This document shows positions 38,846 through 48,650 of a stretch of DNA of 64,000 nucleotides, piece by piece. The notes below the pieces were generated by a model. It worked only from the letters and a program-made list of their open reading frames with translations. It was not told the origin of the DNA and did no database searches. Location of the stretch: positions 1 through 64,000 of the forward strand of contig JAHDQN010000035.1 in NCBI GenBank assembly GCA_018433775.1, read 5' to 3'. Position 1 is the first letter of the stretch. Each line of letters opens with the position of its first letter. Source of the stretch: Deltaproteobacteria bacterium (GTDB lineage Bacteria > Desulfobacterota > Desulfomonilia > UBA1062). A program made the translations under genes and the position numbers.

Positions 38846-39613
38846 ATGGCAAATAGACACGATTATTCCGAGCTTCAGCTTTATCTTCGAAAAATCAGAC
38901 GATATCCTCTCCTCCTGCCCGAGGAAGAGTACAAGCTGGCGAAACAGTACCAGCAGGGCGACGTGAATGCCGGGCAGAAAATCATCCATGCAAACTTGAG
39001 ATTCGTCGTCAAGGTGAGCCAGAAATATTTCAACAGCGGACACAACTACCTCGAAATCGTCCAGGAAGGAAATCTGGGGCTCATGAAGGCCCTCACACGA
39101 TTCGACCCCGACAGGGGGGTGCACTTCATCTATTATGCCGTGTGGTGGATCGAGGCATCCATCAAGGACTTTATCCGGAAAAGCAGTAAAATCCGCACGG
39201 GGACACTGCGGCATACCAAGGATCTCCTCTCGCTCGATGAGACTATCGCAGGAGACCCCAGCGAGACGGACCGGTGGGTGGATTATCTCACGGACGATTT
39301 CGACCTGGAATCGCTCTACTCCGACCGGGAGATATCGCGGCACGTGTCGTTTCTCTTTCAGCAGGGATTCACCATGCTGACGCGCCGGGAGCTGTTCATC
39401 ATCCTGAAGCGCTTCTATTCGGACCCCCCGGTCACCCTCATGGAAATCGGTTCCCAGCTCGGTTTGAGCCAGGAACGGGTGCGGCAGCTTCAGGTCAGGT
39501 CGCTCCAGAAGATGAAGCAGTTCCTGGAAGATCAGGAGATCAGCCCCTTACGCTCGTATGATCTCATCTCGTGCGGCAGCGGCGACAAGGCGTGCAGGCT
39601 GGCGGGACAATAG
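38846..39613 (+). CDS. RpoH-like sigma-70 family factor
   Basis: 255 residues. Region 2 is clear: ANLRFVVKVSQKY, EIVQEGNLGLMKALTRFDPDRGVHFIYYAVWWIEASI. Region 4 ends with TLMEIGSQLGLSQERVRQLQVRSLQKMK. The size and lack of region 1.1 and full region 3 fit the sigma-32 (heat-shock) group, but the stretch after region 2.4 is diverged, so it may be a paralogue with its own promoter set. It lies 14 bases after the LonB-like gene, likely cotranscribed. Confidence 0.88.
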   Translation: MANRHDYSELQLYLRKIRRYPLLLPEEEYKLAKQYQQGDVNAGQKIIHANLRFVVKVSQKYFNSGHNYLEIVQEGNLGLMKALTRFDPDRGVHFIYYAVWWIEASIKDFIRKSSKIRTGTLRHTKDLLSLDETIAGDPSETDRWVDYLTDDFDLESLYSDREISRHVSFLFQQGFTMLTRRELFIILKRFYSDPPVTLMEIGSQLGLSQERVRQLQVRSLQKMKQFLEDQEISPLRSYDLISCGSGDKACRLAGQ

Positions 39614-39640
39614 GGGTATCCCTGGGTGGACGAGCAGGAG

Positions 39641-39672
39641 CGGACACTTTTCTGTATGTCCGTATGATACGG
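39641..39672 (+). promoter_or_regulatory. Possible control sites before the universal stress gene
   Basis: CGGACACTTTTCTGTA (39641-39656) has GG-N10-GT spacing like the sigma-54-like sites but a poorer -24. It lies inside an inverted repeat GGACA-N10-TGTCC, and CCGTAT-G-ATACGG (39660-39672) is a perfect palindrome. Weak evidence. Confidence 0.3.
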
Positions 39673-39704
39673 GGCGACCCTGGAAAAAGGAGGGATGTCC
39701 CTTT

Positions 39705-40175
39705 ATGCTCCCATTGAAACGGATACTCGTTCCAACCGATTTCAGCGAGGCGTCCTACAGCGCCTTCGGCGCAGCCGGGGAGTTGGCGGAGCAATACCGT
39801 GCCGGCATCGTGCTCCTGCACGTCATACCGCCTATTCCTCTGTTTGCCTACGATGTCCCGGCCCTGGACGTGTCCGCCTATTCCCGGACACTTCGCGACG
39901 CCGCCATAGGGCACCTGCACGCACTGATTTCCCGGAGATTCCCCCGGGGGATCTCCATTGATCCGAAGGTTGTCCTGGGCGATCCCGCCCGGACGATCGT
40001 GAGGAGTGCGCGGGAGGAAGACGCGGACATGGTGGTGATATCGACCCATGGAGAAACGGGATGGAGGCACACCCTCTTCGGCTCGATCACGGAAAAGGTG
40101 GTGAGGCTTGCAGACCGGCCCGTGCTCGTTATCCAGGCTGAGCGGAGAGAAGAGAAAAGCGGAGAAAGATCCTGA
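39705..40175 (+). CDS. Universal stress protein
   Basis: 156 residues, one USP domain. ILVPTDFSEASYSAF at the N-terminus and the ATP-binding loop STHGETGWRHTLFGSITEKVV (G-2x-G-9x-G-S/T type) are present, so it probably binds ATP. The ATG at 39705 follows AAAGGAGGG. It opens the energy and stress island that includes the N-ATPase. Confidence 0.9.
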   Translation: MLPLKRILVPTDFSEASYSAFGAAGELAEQYRAGIVLLHVIPPIPLFAYDVPALDVSAYSRTLRDAAIGHLHALISRRFPRGISIDPKVVLGDPARTIVRSAREEDADMVVISTHGETGWRHTLFGSITEKVVRLADRPVLVIQAERREEKSGERS

Positions 40176-40243
40176 CCAGGCCAGAGACGGGTGCTTGAAG
40201 CTGTCTGCCCGGTGCGGTCGCCAGGAGAGGTGCGACTGCAGAA

Positions 40244-41098
40244 GACAGGGGCAATATCAGATGGTTCGAAGACCTGGGAAACGAGGCGGTCCCGGCCCTG
40301 GGAGGGAAGAAAGCGTCGCTGGGCGAGATGATCGGGACACTGAAAGGCAACGTGATCAGCGCCCCCCGGGGGGTTCGCCACTACGGCCCGCGCATATCGC
40401 GACTTTGTCCACAGGGCCGGTATCGAGGATAGTATCAGGACGATGCTCGATGAGCTGCAGCAGAGGGCGAAGCCTCTGGATGAGGTCGGCAGGGACATAC
40501 GCAGGCTCTTTGTCTCCGGAGAATTTCCTCCCGAGGTCTCCGACCAGATGCGCAGAGCATACCGGAGGCTTTCCGGGCGGTATGGAGAAGATTCCGTTGG
40601 CGTGACGGCCCACACAGCAGCGCTACTGCCGAGGATCTCCCGAAAAGGACTATGAAGGAGTCGGACCGGGTCCGGGCCGTACTCGCCGGCAAAGGCTTGA
40701 GACGGGGAGAAAAAGGCTTAGAAATATATGTCATGTGCGAGATATCTTCCAATGTCATCCTGGCGGATGAGTTTGCGCAGCGCTTCGACGGCTTCTCTAT
40801 CGGCAGCAACGACCTCACCCAGCTCGTCCTGGGAGTCGACAGGAACTCCGCAGAGCTGACACCCCTGTTCGACGAGAGCGACGAGGCGGTCAAGCGCATG
40901 ATCGGCATGTTCATCGAGGAGGCGCACCAGCCGGTGCGCAAGGCGGATATGTGCGGTCAGGCACCGAGCTACGATCCGGACTTTGCCGCTTTTCTCGTGC
41001 GGGCGGGGATCGGCTCCATATCGCTCAATCCGGACAGCGTGATCTCGGTCATCGAGCGTGCCGCACAGGTGGAAGGACAGAGCGGATTAGACGGCTGA
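40244..41098 (+). pseudogene. ppsA: Decayed phosphoenolpyruvate synthase
   Basis: Both ends of a PEP synthase remain. The N-terminal part (RWFEDLGNEAVPALGGKKAS) shifts frame at the C6G6 run near 40371, then reads GFATTARAYRDF through YGEDSVGV. A second shift leads to SSATAEDLP, which is joined directly to the C-terminal part (GLEIYVMCEISSNVILADEF through ISLNPDSVISVIE). Roughly 500 central codons, including the phosphohistidine domain, are deleted. The intact enzyme makes PEP from pyruvate and ATP. Short intact frames inside (40443-40655, 40652-41098) should not be annotated as genes. Confidence 0.88.
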
Positions 41099-42915
<1,817 letters not shown>

Positions 42916-42923
<8 letters not shown>

Positions 42924-43239
42924 GTTTCAGGACGACAAAGAGAAACGGGACGAGGAGTTCGCCCGTCGGATCCGCACCAAGGAAATCAGGAGGGAAAAGG
43001 GCAGGCGTCCCGGCAAGGCAAGCCTGATCTTCGGCCTGGGCATGTTCGGACTGGTGGGGTGGTCAATCGCCATCCCCACACTCATCGGAATCGCCGTCGG
43101 GGTATGGATCGATTCCCGGTGGCCCAGCCAGTATTCATGGACGCTGATGATGCTCATCGTCGGGGTGATCCTCGGCTGCCTGAACGCCTGGTACTGGGTG
43201 AGAACCATGCTCGGAATCCGGGAGAGAAGGAGCAGATGA
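42916..43239 (+). CDS. atpQ: N-ATPase AtpQ-like small membrane subunit
   Basis: 107 residues. A charged N-terminal ~45 residues is followed by two membrane helices (SLIFGLGMFGLVGWSIAIP..., WTLMMLIVGVILGCLNAWYW). This is the AtpI/AtpZ-like gene found between atpC and atpB in N-ATPase operons. N-ATPase operons normally also carry atpR here; only 52 bases separate this stop from atpB, so atpR is absent. Confidence 0.8.
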
Positions 43240-43291
43240 GGAGCAGATGCCCCTCGGTATTCCCAGGGACTCAAAAAAAGGGAGAAAGCGG

Positions 43292-43993
43292 ATGGATTTC
43301 ATGAATCTGACCGATATCACGCCCGATGCCGTCATTTACTGGCAGATGGGGTGGATCAAACTCAACCTGACCATCGTCTTCACCTGGATCACCATGGGCA
43401 TCCTGCTGGTGATTTCCTGGCTCGCCACCCGCCGCCTCCGGTCGGGAAAAGATTTGAGCCCCTGGCAGAACCTTCTCGAGGCCGTCATCGAGATCGCCTC
43501 GAACCAGATCGAAGACATCTCCCAGCAGCGTGCGGGCAAGTACCTGGACTTCATCGGCACGCTCTTTCTCTTCATCGCGGTGTCCAACCTGTTCATGGTC
43601 GTTCCGGGGTATGTCCCGCCCACCGGTTCTCTGGCGACCACCTCGGCCCTGGCGCTCTGCGTGTTCATCGCCGTCCCGTGCTACGCGATCGTAACCGAGG
43701 GCCTGTGGCGGTATCTCAAGACCTACTCGTCGCCTACCCTCTTCATGCTGCCCTTCAACATCGTCAGCGAGTTCACCCGGACCCTGGCGCTGGCGGTCCG
43801 TCTCTTCGGCAACATCATGTCGGCAAGCAAGATCGCGGCAGTCCTGCTTGCCGTCATTCCCCTGGTGTTCCCTGTGCTCATGCACCTGCTGGGGCTCCTG
43901 ACCGGTTTCATCCAGGCCTATATCTTTGCCGTGCTGGCCATGGTGTACATCGCCTCGGCTACCCGTGTTCAGTATGAGCTGGAAGAGGGCTGA
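43292..43993 (+). CDS. atpB: N-ATPase Fo subunit a
   Basis: 233 residues, hydrophobic with five to six membrane helices. The essential arginine lies in the SEFTRTLALAVRLFGNIMSA segment. The stator channel subunit passes ions to the c ring. AAAGGGAGAAAGCGG precedes the ATG at 43292. Confidence 0.92.
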   Translation: MDFMNLTDITPDAVIYWQMGWIKLNLTIVFTWITMGILLVISWLATRRLRSGKDLSPWQNLLEAVIEIASNQIEDISQQRAGKYLDFIGTLFLFIAVSNLFMVVPGYVPPTGSLATTSALALCVFIAVPCYAIVTEGLWRYLKTYSSPTLFMLPFNIVSEFTRTLALAVRLFGNIMSASKIAAVLLAVIPLVFPVLMHLLGLLTGFIQAYIFAVLAMVYIASATRVQYELEEG

Positions 43994-44043
43994 CCGCACC
44001 GCATACGGTCCGGCCTTTCCAGACGAAAAGGAGAGGGTGTTTT

Positions 44044-44313
44044 ATGGATGTGATCAGTTTAGTCGGAATGATGTCGATCTTCACCGCAGGGATTACCATA
44101 GCCATCGGGTCGGTGGGCTGCGCATTGGGAGAGGGCCGGGCCGTGGCAAGTTCACTGACCGCCATAGCCCAGCAGCCCGACGAGTCGGGTACCATCAGCC
44201 GGACCCTGTTCGTGGGCCTGGCCATGATCGAATCCACCGCCATCTACTGCCTGGTGGTTTCCATGATCCTGATCTTTGCGAACCCCTTCTGGAACTATGC
44301 CCTTTCCCGGTAA
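44044..44313 (+). CDS. atpE: N-ATPase Fo subunit c, two-carboxylate type
   Basis: 89 residues, two helices. Helix 2 carries the ion-binding E63 within MIESTAIYCLVV. Helix 1 has E30 in GEGRAV where Na+ rotors such as Ilyobacter carry Gln (GQG). The EST triad in helix 2 is the sodium-type ligand set. The site therefore has two carboxylates, and the coupling ion (H+ or Na+) cannot be assigned from sequence. AAAAGGAGAGGG precedes the ATG. Confidence 0.93.
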   Translation: MDVISLVGMMSIFTAGITIAIGSVGCALGEGRAVASSLTAIAQQPDESGTISRTLFVGLAMIESTAIYCLVVSMILIFANPFWNYALSR

Positions 44314-44324
44314 GGAGAAAGACC

Positions 44325-45113
44325 TTGATCATCGACTGGTTTACGGTCATCGCCCAGATCGTCAATTTTCTCATCCTGGTGGCACTGCTGCGGTTTTTCC
44401 TTTTCGGCAGGATCCGGTCCGCCATGCGCGAACGCCAGGCACAGATCGCCTCAAGCCTGGACGATGCCAGGAAAAGTCAGGAGCAGGCAGCCAGGGAGCT
44501 GGAATCGTACCGGGAAGAAAAACGCACGTGGGAAGAAAAAAGGGATGAGTTAATGAAAGAGGCGTCCCGGGAGGCGGCCGACAAGCGCAGGCAGCTCCTT
44601 AAGCAGGCGAAGGAAGAGGCCGGGAAGGAGCAGGACCGCATGCTGAGCTCGCTCAGGGAGAAAAAGCACGAGCTGGCCAGGGACTTGAGGCTCATGAGCC
44701 TGGAAGATGCCGTGGGCATCACCCGGCGCGTGCTCTCCGAACTCTCCACCGTTCATGTGGAACAGGGAATCGTGGATGTGTTCATCTCTCGCATGAAGGA
44801 TATCCCCCCGGATCGGAAGGACAGGCTTATCCAGGCCGTACGGAAAGGAAAAACCGCGATAACGGTCCGCAGCTCGTTCGTGCCGGGCAGCGCCCTTCAG
44901 GAGAAAATCTTGGAGGCGGTCAAGGAGGAATTCACCGTGACGGCACCTCTTGAGTACCGGCATGATCCTGCTCTCGTGCTCGGAATCGAGATGAAGGTCG
45001 ACGACTACACGGTAAGCTTCAGTGCCGGAGAATTCCTGTCCGATGTGGAGGAACGGGTCTCGACCGCCATCCGGGGGGCCTTCGGCCGGCCCGGGGAGGG
45101 TGCTCATGTCTGA
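44325..45113 (+). CDS. atpF: N-ATPase subunit b with delta-like C-terminus
   Basis: 262 residues. One N-terminal membrane helix (VNFLILVALLRFFLFG), a long charged coiled coil (about 35-140), then a folded region that resembles the C-terminal part of F1 delta (EAVKEEFTVTAPLEY, LGIEMKVDDYTVSFSAGEFL). No separate atpH is present, so this chain probably does both jobs, as is usual in N-ATPases. The start is TTG 44325 behind TAAGGAGAAAG. It overlaps atpA by eight bases. Confidence 0.88.
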   Translation: MIIDWFTVIAQIVNFLILVALLRFFLFGRIRSAMRERQAQIASSLDDARKSQEQAARELESYREEKRTWEEKRDELMKEASREAADKRRQLLKQAKEEAGKEQDRMLSSLREKKHELARDLRLMSLEDAVGITRRVLSELSTVHVEQGIVDVFISRMKDIPPDRKDRLIQAVRKGKTAITVRSSFVPGSALQEKILEAVKEEFTVTAPLEYRHDPALVLGIEMKVDDYTVSFSAGEFLSDVEERVSTAIRGAFGRPGEGAHV

Positions 45114-46695
45114 AGATGCCGCTGCCGGCGGCGTTACGGCCGATGTCTTGAAATCCATCCAGGAGACGTCCTCTCTGACCGGGGAGGTGCTGCAGAATCT
45201 CCACTTCCGGGTTCGCGTGCGGGAGACCGGGACCCTGGTGCACGTGGAGCAGGGCATCGCGAGGGTAACCGGGCTGCCCGGCGTCCATGCGGACGAGCTG
45301 GTCATCTTTCCCGGCGGCCTGAGAGGGATCGTCTTCGACATCAGCGCAGACGATGCGGGGGTCGTGCTCCTGGACGAGAGCACCGGGCTCATGTCGGGCA
45401 CGGAGGTGCAGCGGACCAACAGGGTGCTGGAGGTTCCCGTGGGGGAGAGGCTGATCGGCCGGGTGCTGGACTCAGTATGCAGGCCCCTCGACAGCCAGGG
45501 GCCGGTCCAAGGGGCCGAGCAGCGGTGGATCGAACATCCCGCTCCCGGCATCATGGATCGGCTTCCGGTGGTAGAGCAGCTCCGTACCGGGATCAAGGTG
45601 ATCGATGCCCTGATTCCCATCGGCAAGGGCCAGCGCGAGCTCATCGTTGGGGACAGGCAGACGGGGAAGACGGCCATTGCCGTGGATGCCATCATCAACC
45701 AGAGGGGGCGGGATGTCGTTTGCATCTACTGTTCCGTGGGCAAGGAGATCTCCACGGTCGCCAGGGTGGTCGCCGACCTCAGGAACCGGGGGGCCATGGA
45801 GTACAGCATCGTGATTGCGGCCAGCGGCGAAGACCCTCCCGGTCTCCAGTACATCGCCCCCTACTCCGCCACCTCGGCGGCCGAGTATTTCCTCGACAAC
45901 GGCCGCGATGTGCTGGTCGTCTACGATGATCTCACCCGGCATGCCCGCATCTACCGTGAGATCTCGCTTCTTCTGAAACGCCCGCCGGGCAGGGAGGCAT
46001 TTCCCGGGGATATCTTCTATATCCACTCGCGCCTCCTGGAGCGCAGTGCGCACCTCAAGGAAGAGCTGGGAGGCGGTTCACTCACCGCACTGCCCATCGT
46101 GGAGACCCAGGCACAGAACATATCCGCCTATATCCCCACCAACCTCATCTCCATCACCGACGGGCAGATCTACCTTTCGCCAGAGCTCTTCCACCGGGGC
46201 CAGCTCCCGGCCGTGGACGTGGGCAGATCGGTTTCCCGGGTGGGGGGCAAGACCCAGCTCAAGGCATACCGGGAGGTGGCAGGTGACCTGCGGATCTCCT
46301 ATGCCCGGTTCGAGGAGTTGGAGACCTTCTCCCGCATCGGCACCCGGCTCGACGAGCAGACGCGCAGGACCCTGGAGCGGGGGAGGAAGGTGCGCGAGAT
46401 ACTCAAGCAGACGCAGTACGATACCATGACGGCCTGCGAGCAGATTGCCGTGCTGGCCGCCATGGCCAGAGGCGTGTTGCGGGATGTGCCCGTGGAAGAG
46501 GTGGGTACCATGGAGGAGGCCATCCGGGATGCCGTCAGAGACCGGCTGCCCCATGTGTGTGAAAAGATCGAATCGAACCGGGCCCTGGATGACGCGGGCT
46601 GGGACTCTCTGATCGGGATGGCCCGCAGGCTCGTACAGTCCAGGGAAAAAGGAGACCGGCATGCAGAACATGCAGGCCCTGAAGAAAAGGCATGA
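45106..46695 (+). CDS. atpA: N-ATPase F1 subunit alpha
   Basis: 529 residues. Non-catalytic nucleotide-binding subunit: Walker A GDRQTGKTAIAVD, VIVYDDLTRHA-type segment (LVVYDDLTRHARIYREISLL) and the signature PAVDVGRSVSRVG. The ATG at 45106 follows GGGGAGGG. It overlaps atpG by 35 bases. Confidence 0.95.
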   Translation: MSEDAAAGGVTADVLKSIQETSSLTGEVLQNLHFRVRVRETGTLVHVEQGIARVTGLPGVHADELVIFPGGLRGIVFDISADDAGVVLLDESTGLMSGTEVQRTNRVLEVPVGERLIGRVLDSVCRPLDSQGPVQGAEQRWIEHPAPGIMDRLPVVEQLRTGIKVIDALIPIGKGQRELIVGDRQTGKTAIAVDAIINQRGRDVVCIYCSVGKEISTVARVVADLRNRGAMEYSIVIAASGEDPPGLQYIAPYSATSAAEYFLDNGRDVLVVYDDLTRHARIYREISLLLKRPPGREAFPGDIFYIHSRLLERSAHLKEELGGGSLTALPIVETQAQNISAYIPTNLISITDGQIYLSPELFHRGQLPAVDVGRSVSRVGGKTQLKAYREVAGDLRISYARFEELETFSRIGTRLDEQTRRTLERGRKVREILKQTQYDTMTACEQIAVLAAMARGVLRDVPVEEVGTMEEAIRDAVRDRLPHVCEKIESNRALDDAGWDSLIGMARRLVQSREKGDRHAEHAGPEEKA

Positions 46696-47548
46696 TACCG
46701 CGGAGGACCTGCTCTCCGTGGTCAAGACCATGAAGGCCATGGCTGCGGCGAATATCCGCGAGTACGAGCGGGCCGAGGAGTCGCTCATGCACTATAATCA
46801 TGGCATTGCCCTGGCGCTGCGCGGCCTGCTCCGGCACTACCGGGCAGGAAACGGTGTGCAGAGGAAGAATGTCCAATGGATGACCGGGATGGTGATACTG
46901 GGCTCGGACCAAGGGATGAACGGCTCCTTCAACGACCGGATCGTGGGTCATGCCCTTCAGACCCTGGAAAGACAGAGAACAGGCCATGACAGTCTCCTGA
47001 CACTCTGCGTGGGCCAGCGGGCACGCGACCGGCTGGAAAGCGAAGGAATCAACGTTCAGGAGCACCTGCCGGTGCCGGGCTCTCCGGTAGACATCACCCC
47101 GTCCGTGCAGCAGGTCATCACGGTCATGGACCGCTGGAACAGCCGGCATGCCATATCCCGGATCGTGGTCGTGTACAACCAGCACCTCACCGGGGCCACG
47201 TACGAGCCGTGCACAAACCGGCTGCTGCCCCTTGACAGGACATGGCTGAAAGAGATCACCAGCGCTCCGTGGCCCAGCAGGAGGGTGCCCACCTTCCGCA
47301 TGGAACCGGGCCGCCTCTTTTCCCTGCTGGTCAGGCACTATCTCTTTTCCTCTGTCTTTCAGGCCTATGCCGAGTCCCTGGCGAGCGAGAACGCTGCCAG
47401 GCTCGCTGCCATGCAGGGGGCGGAGAGAAACATCAGGGAAAGGATGGACGAGCTGAAGAACCAGTATCAGCAGCTGCGCCAGACCAGCATCACCGAGGAG
47501 CTGCTGGAGGTGGTGGCGGGGTTCAACGCCCTCAGGGAGGGAAGGTGA
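46661..47548 (+). CDS. atpG: N-ATPase F1 subunit gamma
   Basis: 295 residues. N-terminal helix with VVKTMKAMAAANIREYERA and C-terminal helix QLRQTSITEELLEVVAGFNAL form the central shaft; GSDQGMNGSFN is the conserved gamma motif. It is more diverged than alpha and beta, as typical for N-ATPases. Its TGA overlaps the ATG of a 44-codon frame. It ends the ATPase operon. Confidence 0.9.
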   Translation: MQNMQALKKRHDTAEDLLSVVKTMKAMAAANIREYERAEESLMHYNHGIALALRGLLRHYRAGNGVQRKNVQWMTGMVILGSDQGMNGSFNDRIVGHALQTLERQRTGHDSLLTLCVGQRARDRLESEGINVQEHLPVPGSPVDITPSVQQVITVMDRWNSRHAISRIVVVYNQHLTGATYEPCTNRLLPLDRTWLKEITSAPWPSRRVPTFRMEPGRLFSLLVRHYLFSSVFQAYAESLASENAARLAAMQGAERNIRERMDELKNQYQQLRQTSITEELLEVVAGFNALREGR

Positions 47549-47682
47549 TGAAAAAATACAGAATTTTTTCCTTTACGGCACGTTCATGCAGGCGCTGTCC
47601 GGGCGCCATCCACTGTGCAGCCTTCCGGACGAAAGAGACGCTGGCAGGAGAAACCGGCAGGAGGATACCATGGCAGGAGTAG
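47548..47682 (+). CDS. Possible 44-residue small protein
   Basis: ATG overlaps the atpG stop (TGATG) and follows AGGGAGGAAGG, a very good ribosome-binding site. The product begins MKKYRIFSFTARSCRRC, is basic and holds three cysteines. It overlaps the pfkB-type start by 13 bases. It may be translated or may only couple atpG to the kinase gene. No known family recognised. Confidence 0.35.
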   Translation: MKKYRIFSFTARSCRRCPGAIHCAAFRTKETLAGETGRRIPWQE

Positions 47683-48605
47683 TGACCATTACCCTCAATC
47701 CGAGCATCGATACGAGCACCCTGGTGTCGCAGGTCATGGCGGAGCACAAGATGCGGTGCTCGGCGCCCTCCCATGAGCCCGGGGGCGGCGGCATCAATGT
47801 GTCGCGCGCCATCAGAAAACTGGGAGGAAAATCCCTGGCCTTCTTTCCCGCAGGTCAGCACTTCGGGGAGTTGCTGAAAAGCCTGCTTCGGCGCGAGGGC
47901 GTGGAATTCCGACAGGTCGAGATCGCCGGACAGACCAGGGAAAACTTTATCGTCCGCGAGGAGACCAGCGGCAGACAGTTCCGGTTCGGCCTGCCGGGAC
48001 CCGCCATCCGGGAAGAGGAATGCAGGGCGGTTCTCGCACTGCTCGATGACCTGGACTACCGGCCGGAATACATCGTGGGAAGCGGCAGCCTGCCCCCCGG
48101 GACCCCAGACGATTTCTATGCCCTCCTGGGCAGGAAGGCAGCCGGGCTGGGCGCGAGATATGTCGTGGATACTTCCGGAGAGCCCCTGTGCCGGGCAGCA
48201 GAATCCCCGGTGTATCTGATCAAGCCAAACAGGAGAGAGCTGAGCCAGCTCGCGGGCGAGGAGATCCTGGAAGAGGACGATCTGGCCGATGCCGCGCTCC
48301 GGCTCATCAGCGAGGGCATCAGCGAGATCGTGGTCGTTTCTCTGGGCGCGGGGGGAGCCATGCTGGTAACCGCGGAAGGCTGCCGGCGCATCCACGCCCC
48401 GAGTGTGCGGGCCGTGAGCATGGTCGGTGCCGGAGACAGCATGACTGCGGGAGTCGTTCTGGGTCTGTCCCGGGGACTTTCCATCTTCGAGGCGGCCATG
48501 TTCGGTGTGGCGGCGGGAACGGCAGCGGTCATGACACCGGGGACCGAGCTGTGCCGGCGGGAAGACACCGAGCGCCTGTATGAAAAAATTCGTGACCAAA
48601 AATGA
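47670..48605 (+). CDS. PfkB family sugar-phosphate kinase (1-phosphofructokinase-like)
   Basis: 311 residues. LNPSIDTSTLV at the N-terminus, GGGGINVSRAIRKLGG and the ATP/catalytic motif VRAVSMVGAGDSMTAGVVLGL are typical of the PfkB hexose-kinase group that includes fructose-1-phosphate and tagatose-6-phosphate kinases and Pfk-2. Substrate preference cannot be read from sequence; in this island it may feed glycolysis with GAPDH. CAGGAGGA precedes the ATG at 47670. Confidence 0.88.
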   Translation: MAGVVTITLNPSIDTSTLVSQVMAEHKMRCSAPSHEPGGGGINVSRAIRKLGGKSLAFFPAGQHFGELLKSLLRREGVEFRQVEIAGQTRENFIVREETSGRQFRFGLPGPAIREEECRAVLALLDDLDYRPEYIVGSGSLPPGTPDDFYALLGRKAAGLGARYVVDTSGEPLCRAAESPVYLIKPNRRELSQLAGEEILEEDDLADAALRLISEGISEIVVVSLGAGGAMLVTAEGCRRIHAPSVRAVSMVGAGDSMTAGVVLGLSRGLSIFEAAMFGVAAGTAAVMTPGTELCRREDTERLYEKIRDQK

Positions 48606-48650
48606 GAGATCGCGGCTGAAGATCTTATTATTTTTCTTATTGGGGGGAAC

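Noticed and set aside
40443-41098. Two short intact genes between the stress protein and the N-ATPase
   Set aside because: They are pieces of one broken PEP synthase, as shown by matching segments at both ends of that family.
47565-47590. Sigma-54-like CGGCACG...TGC before the PfkB kinase
   Set aside because: GG and GC are nine bases apart rather than ten, so it does not fit the promoter geometry.
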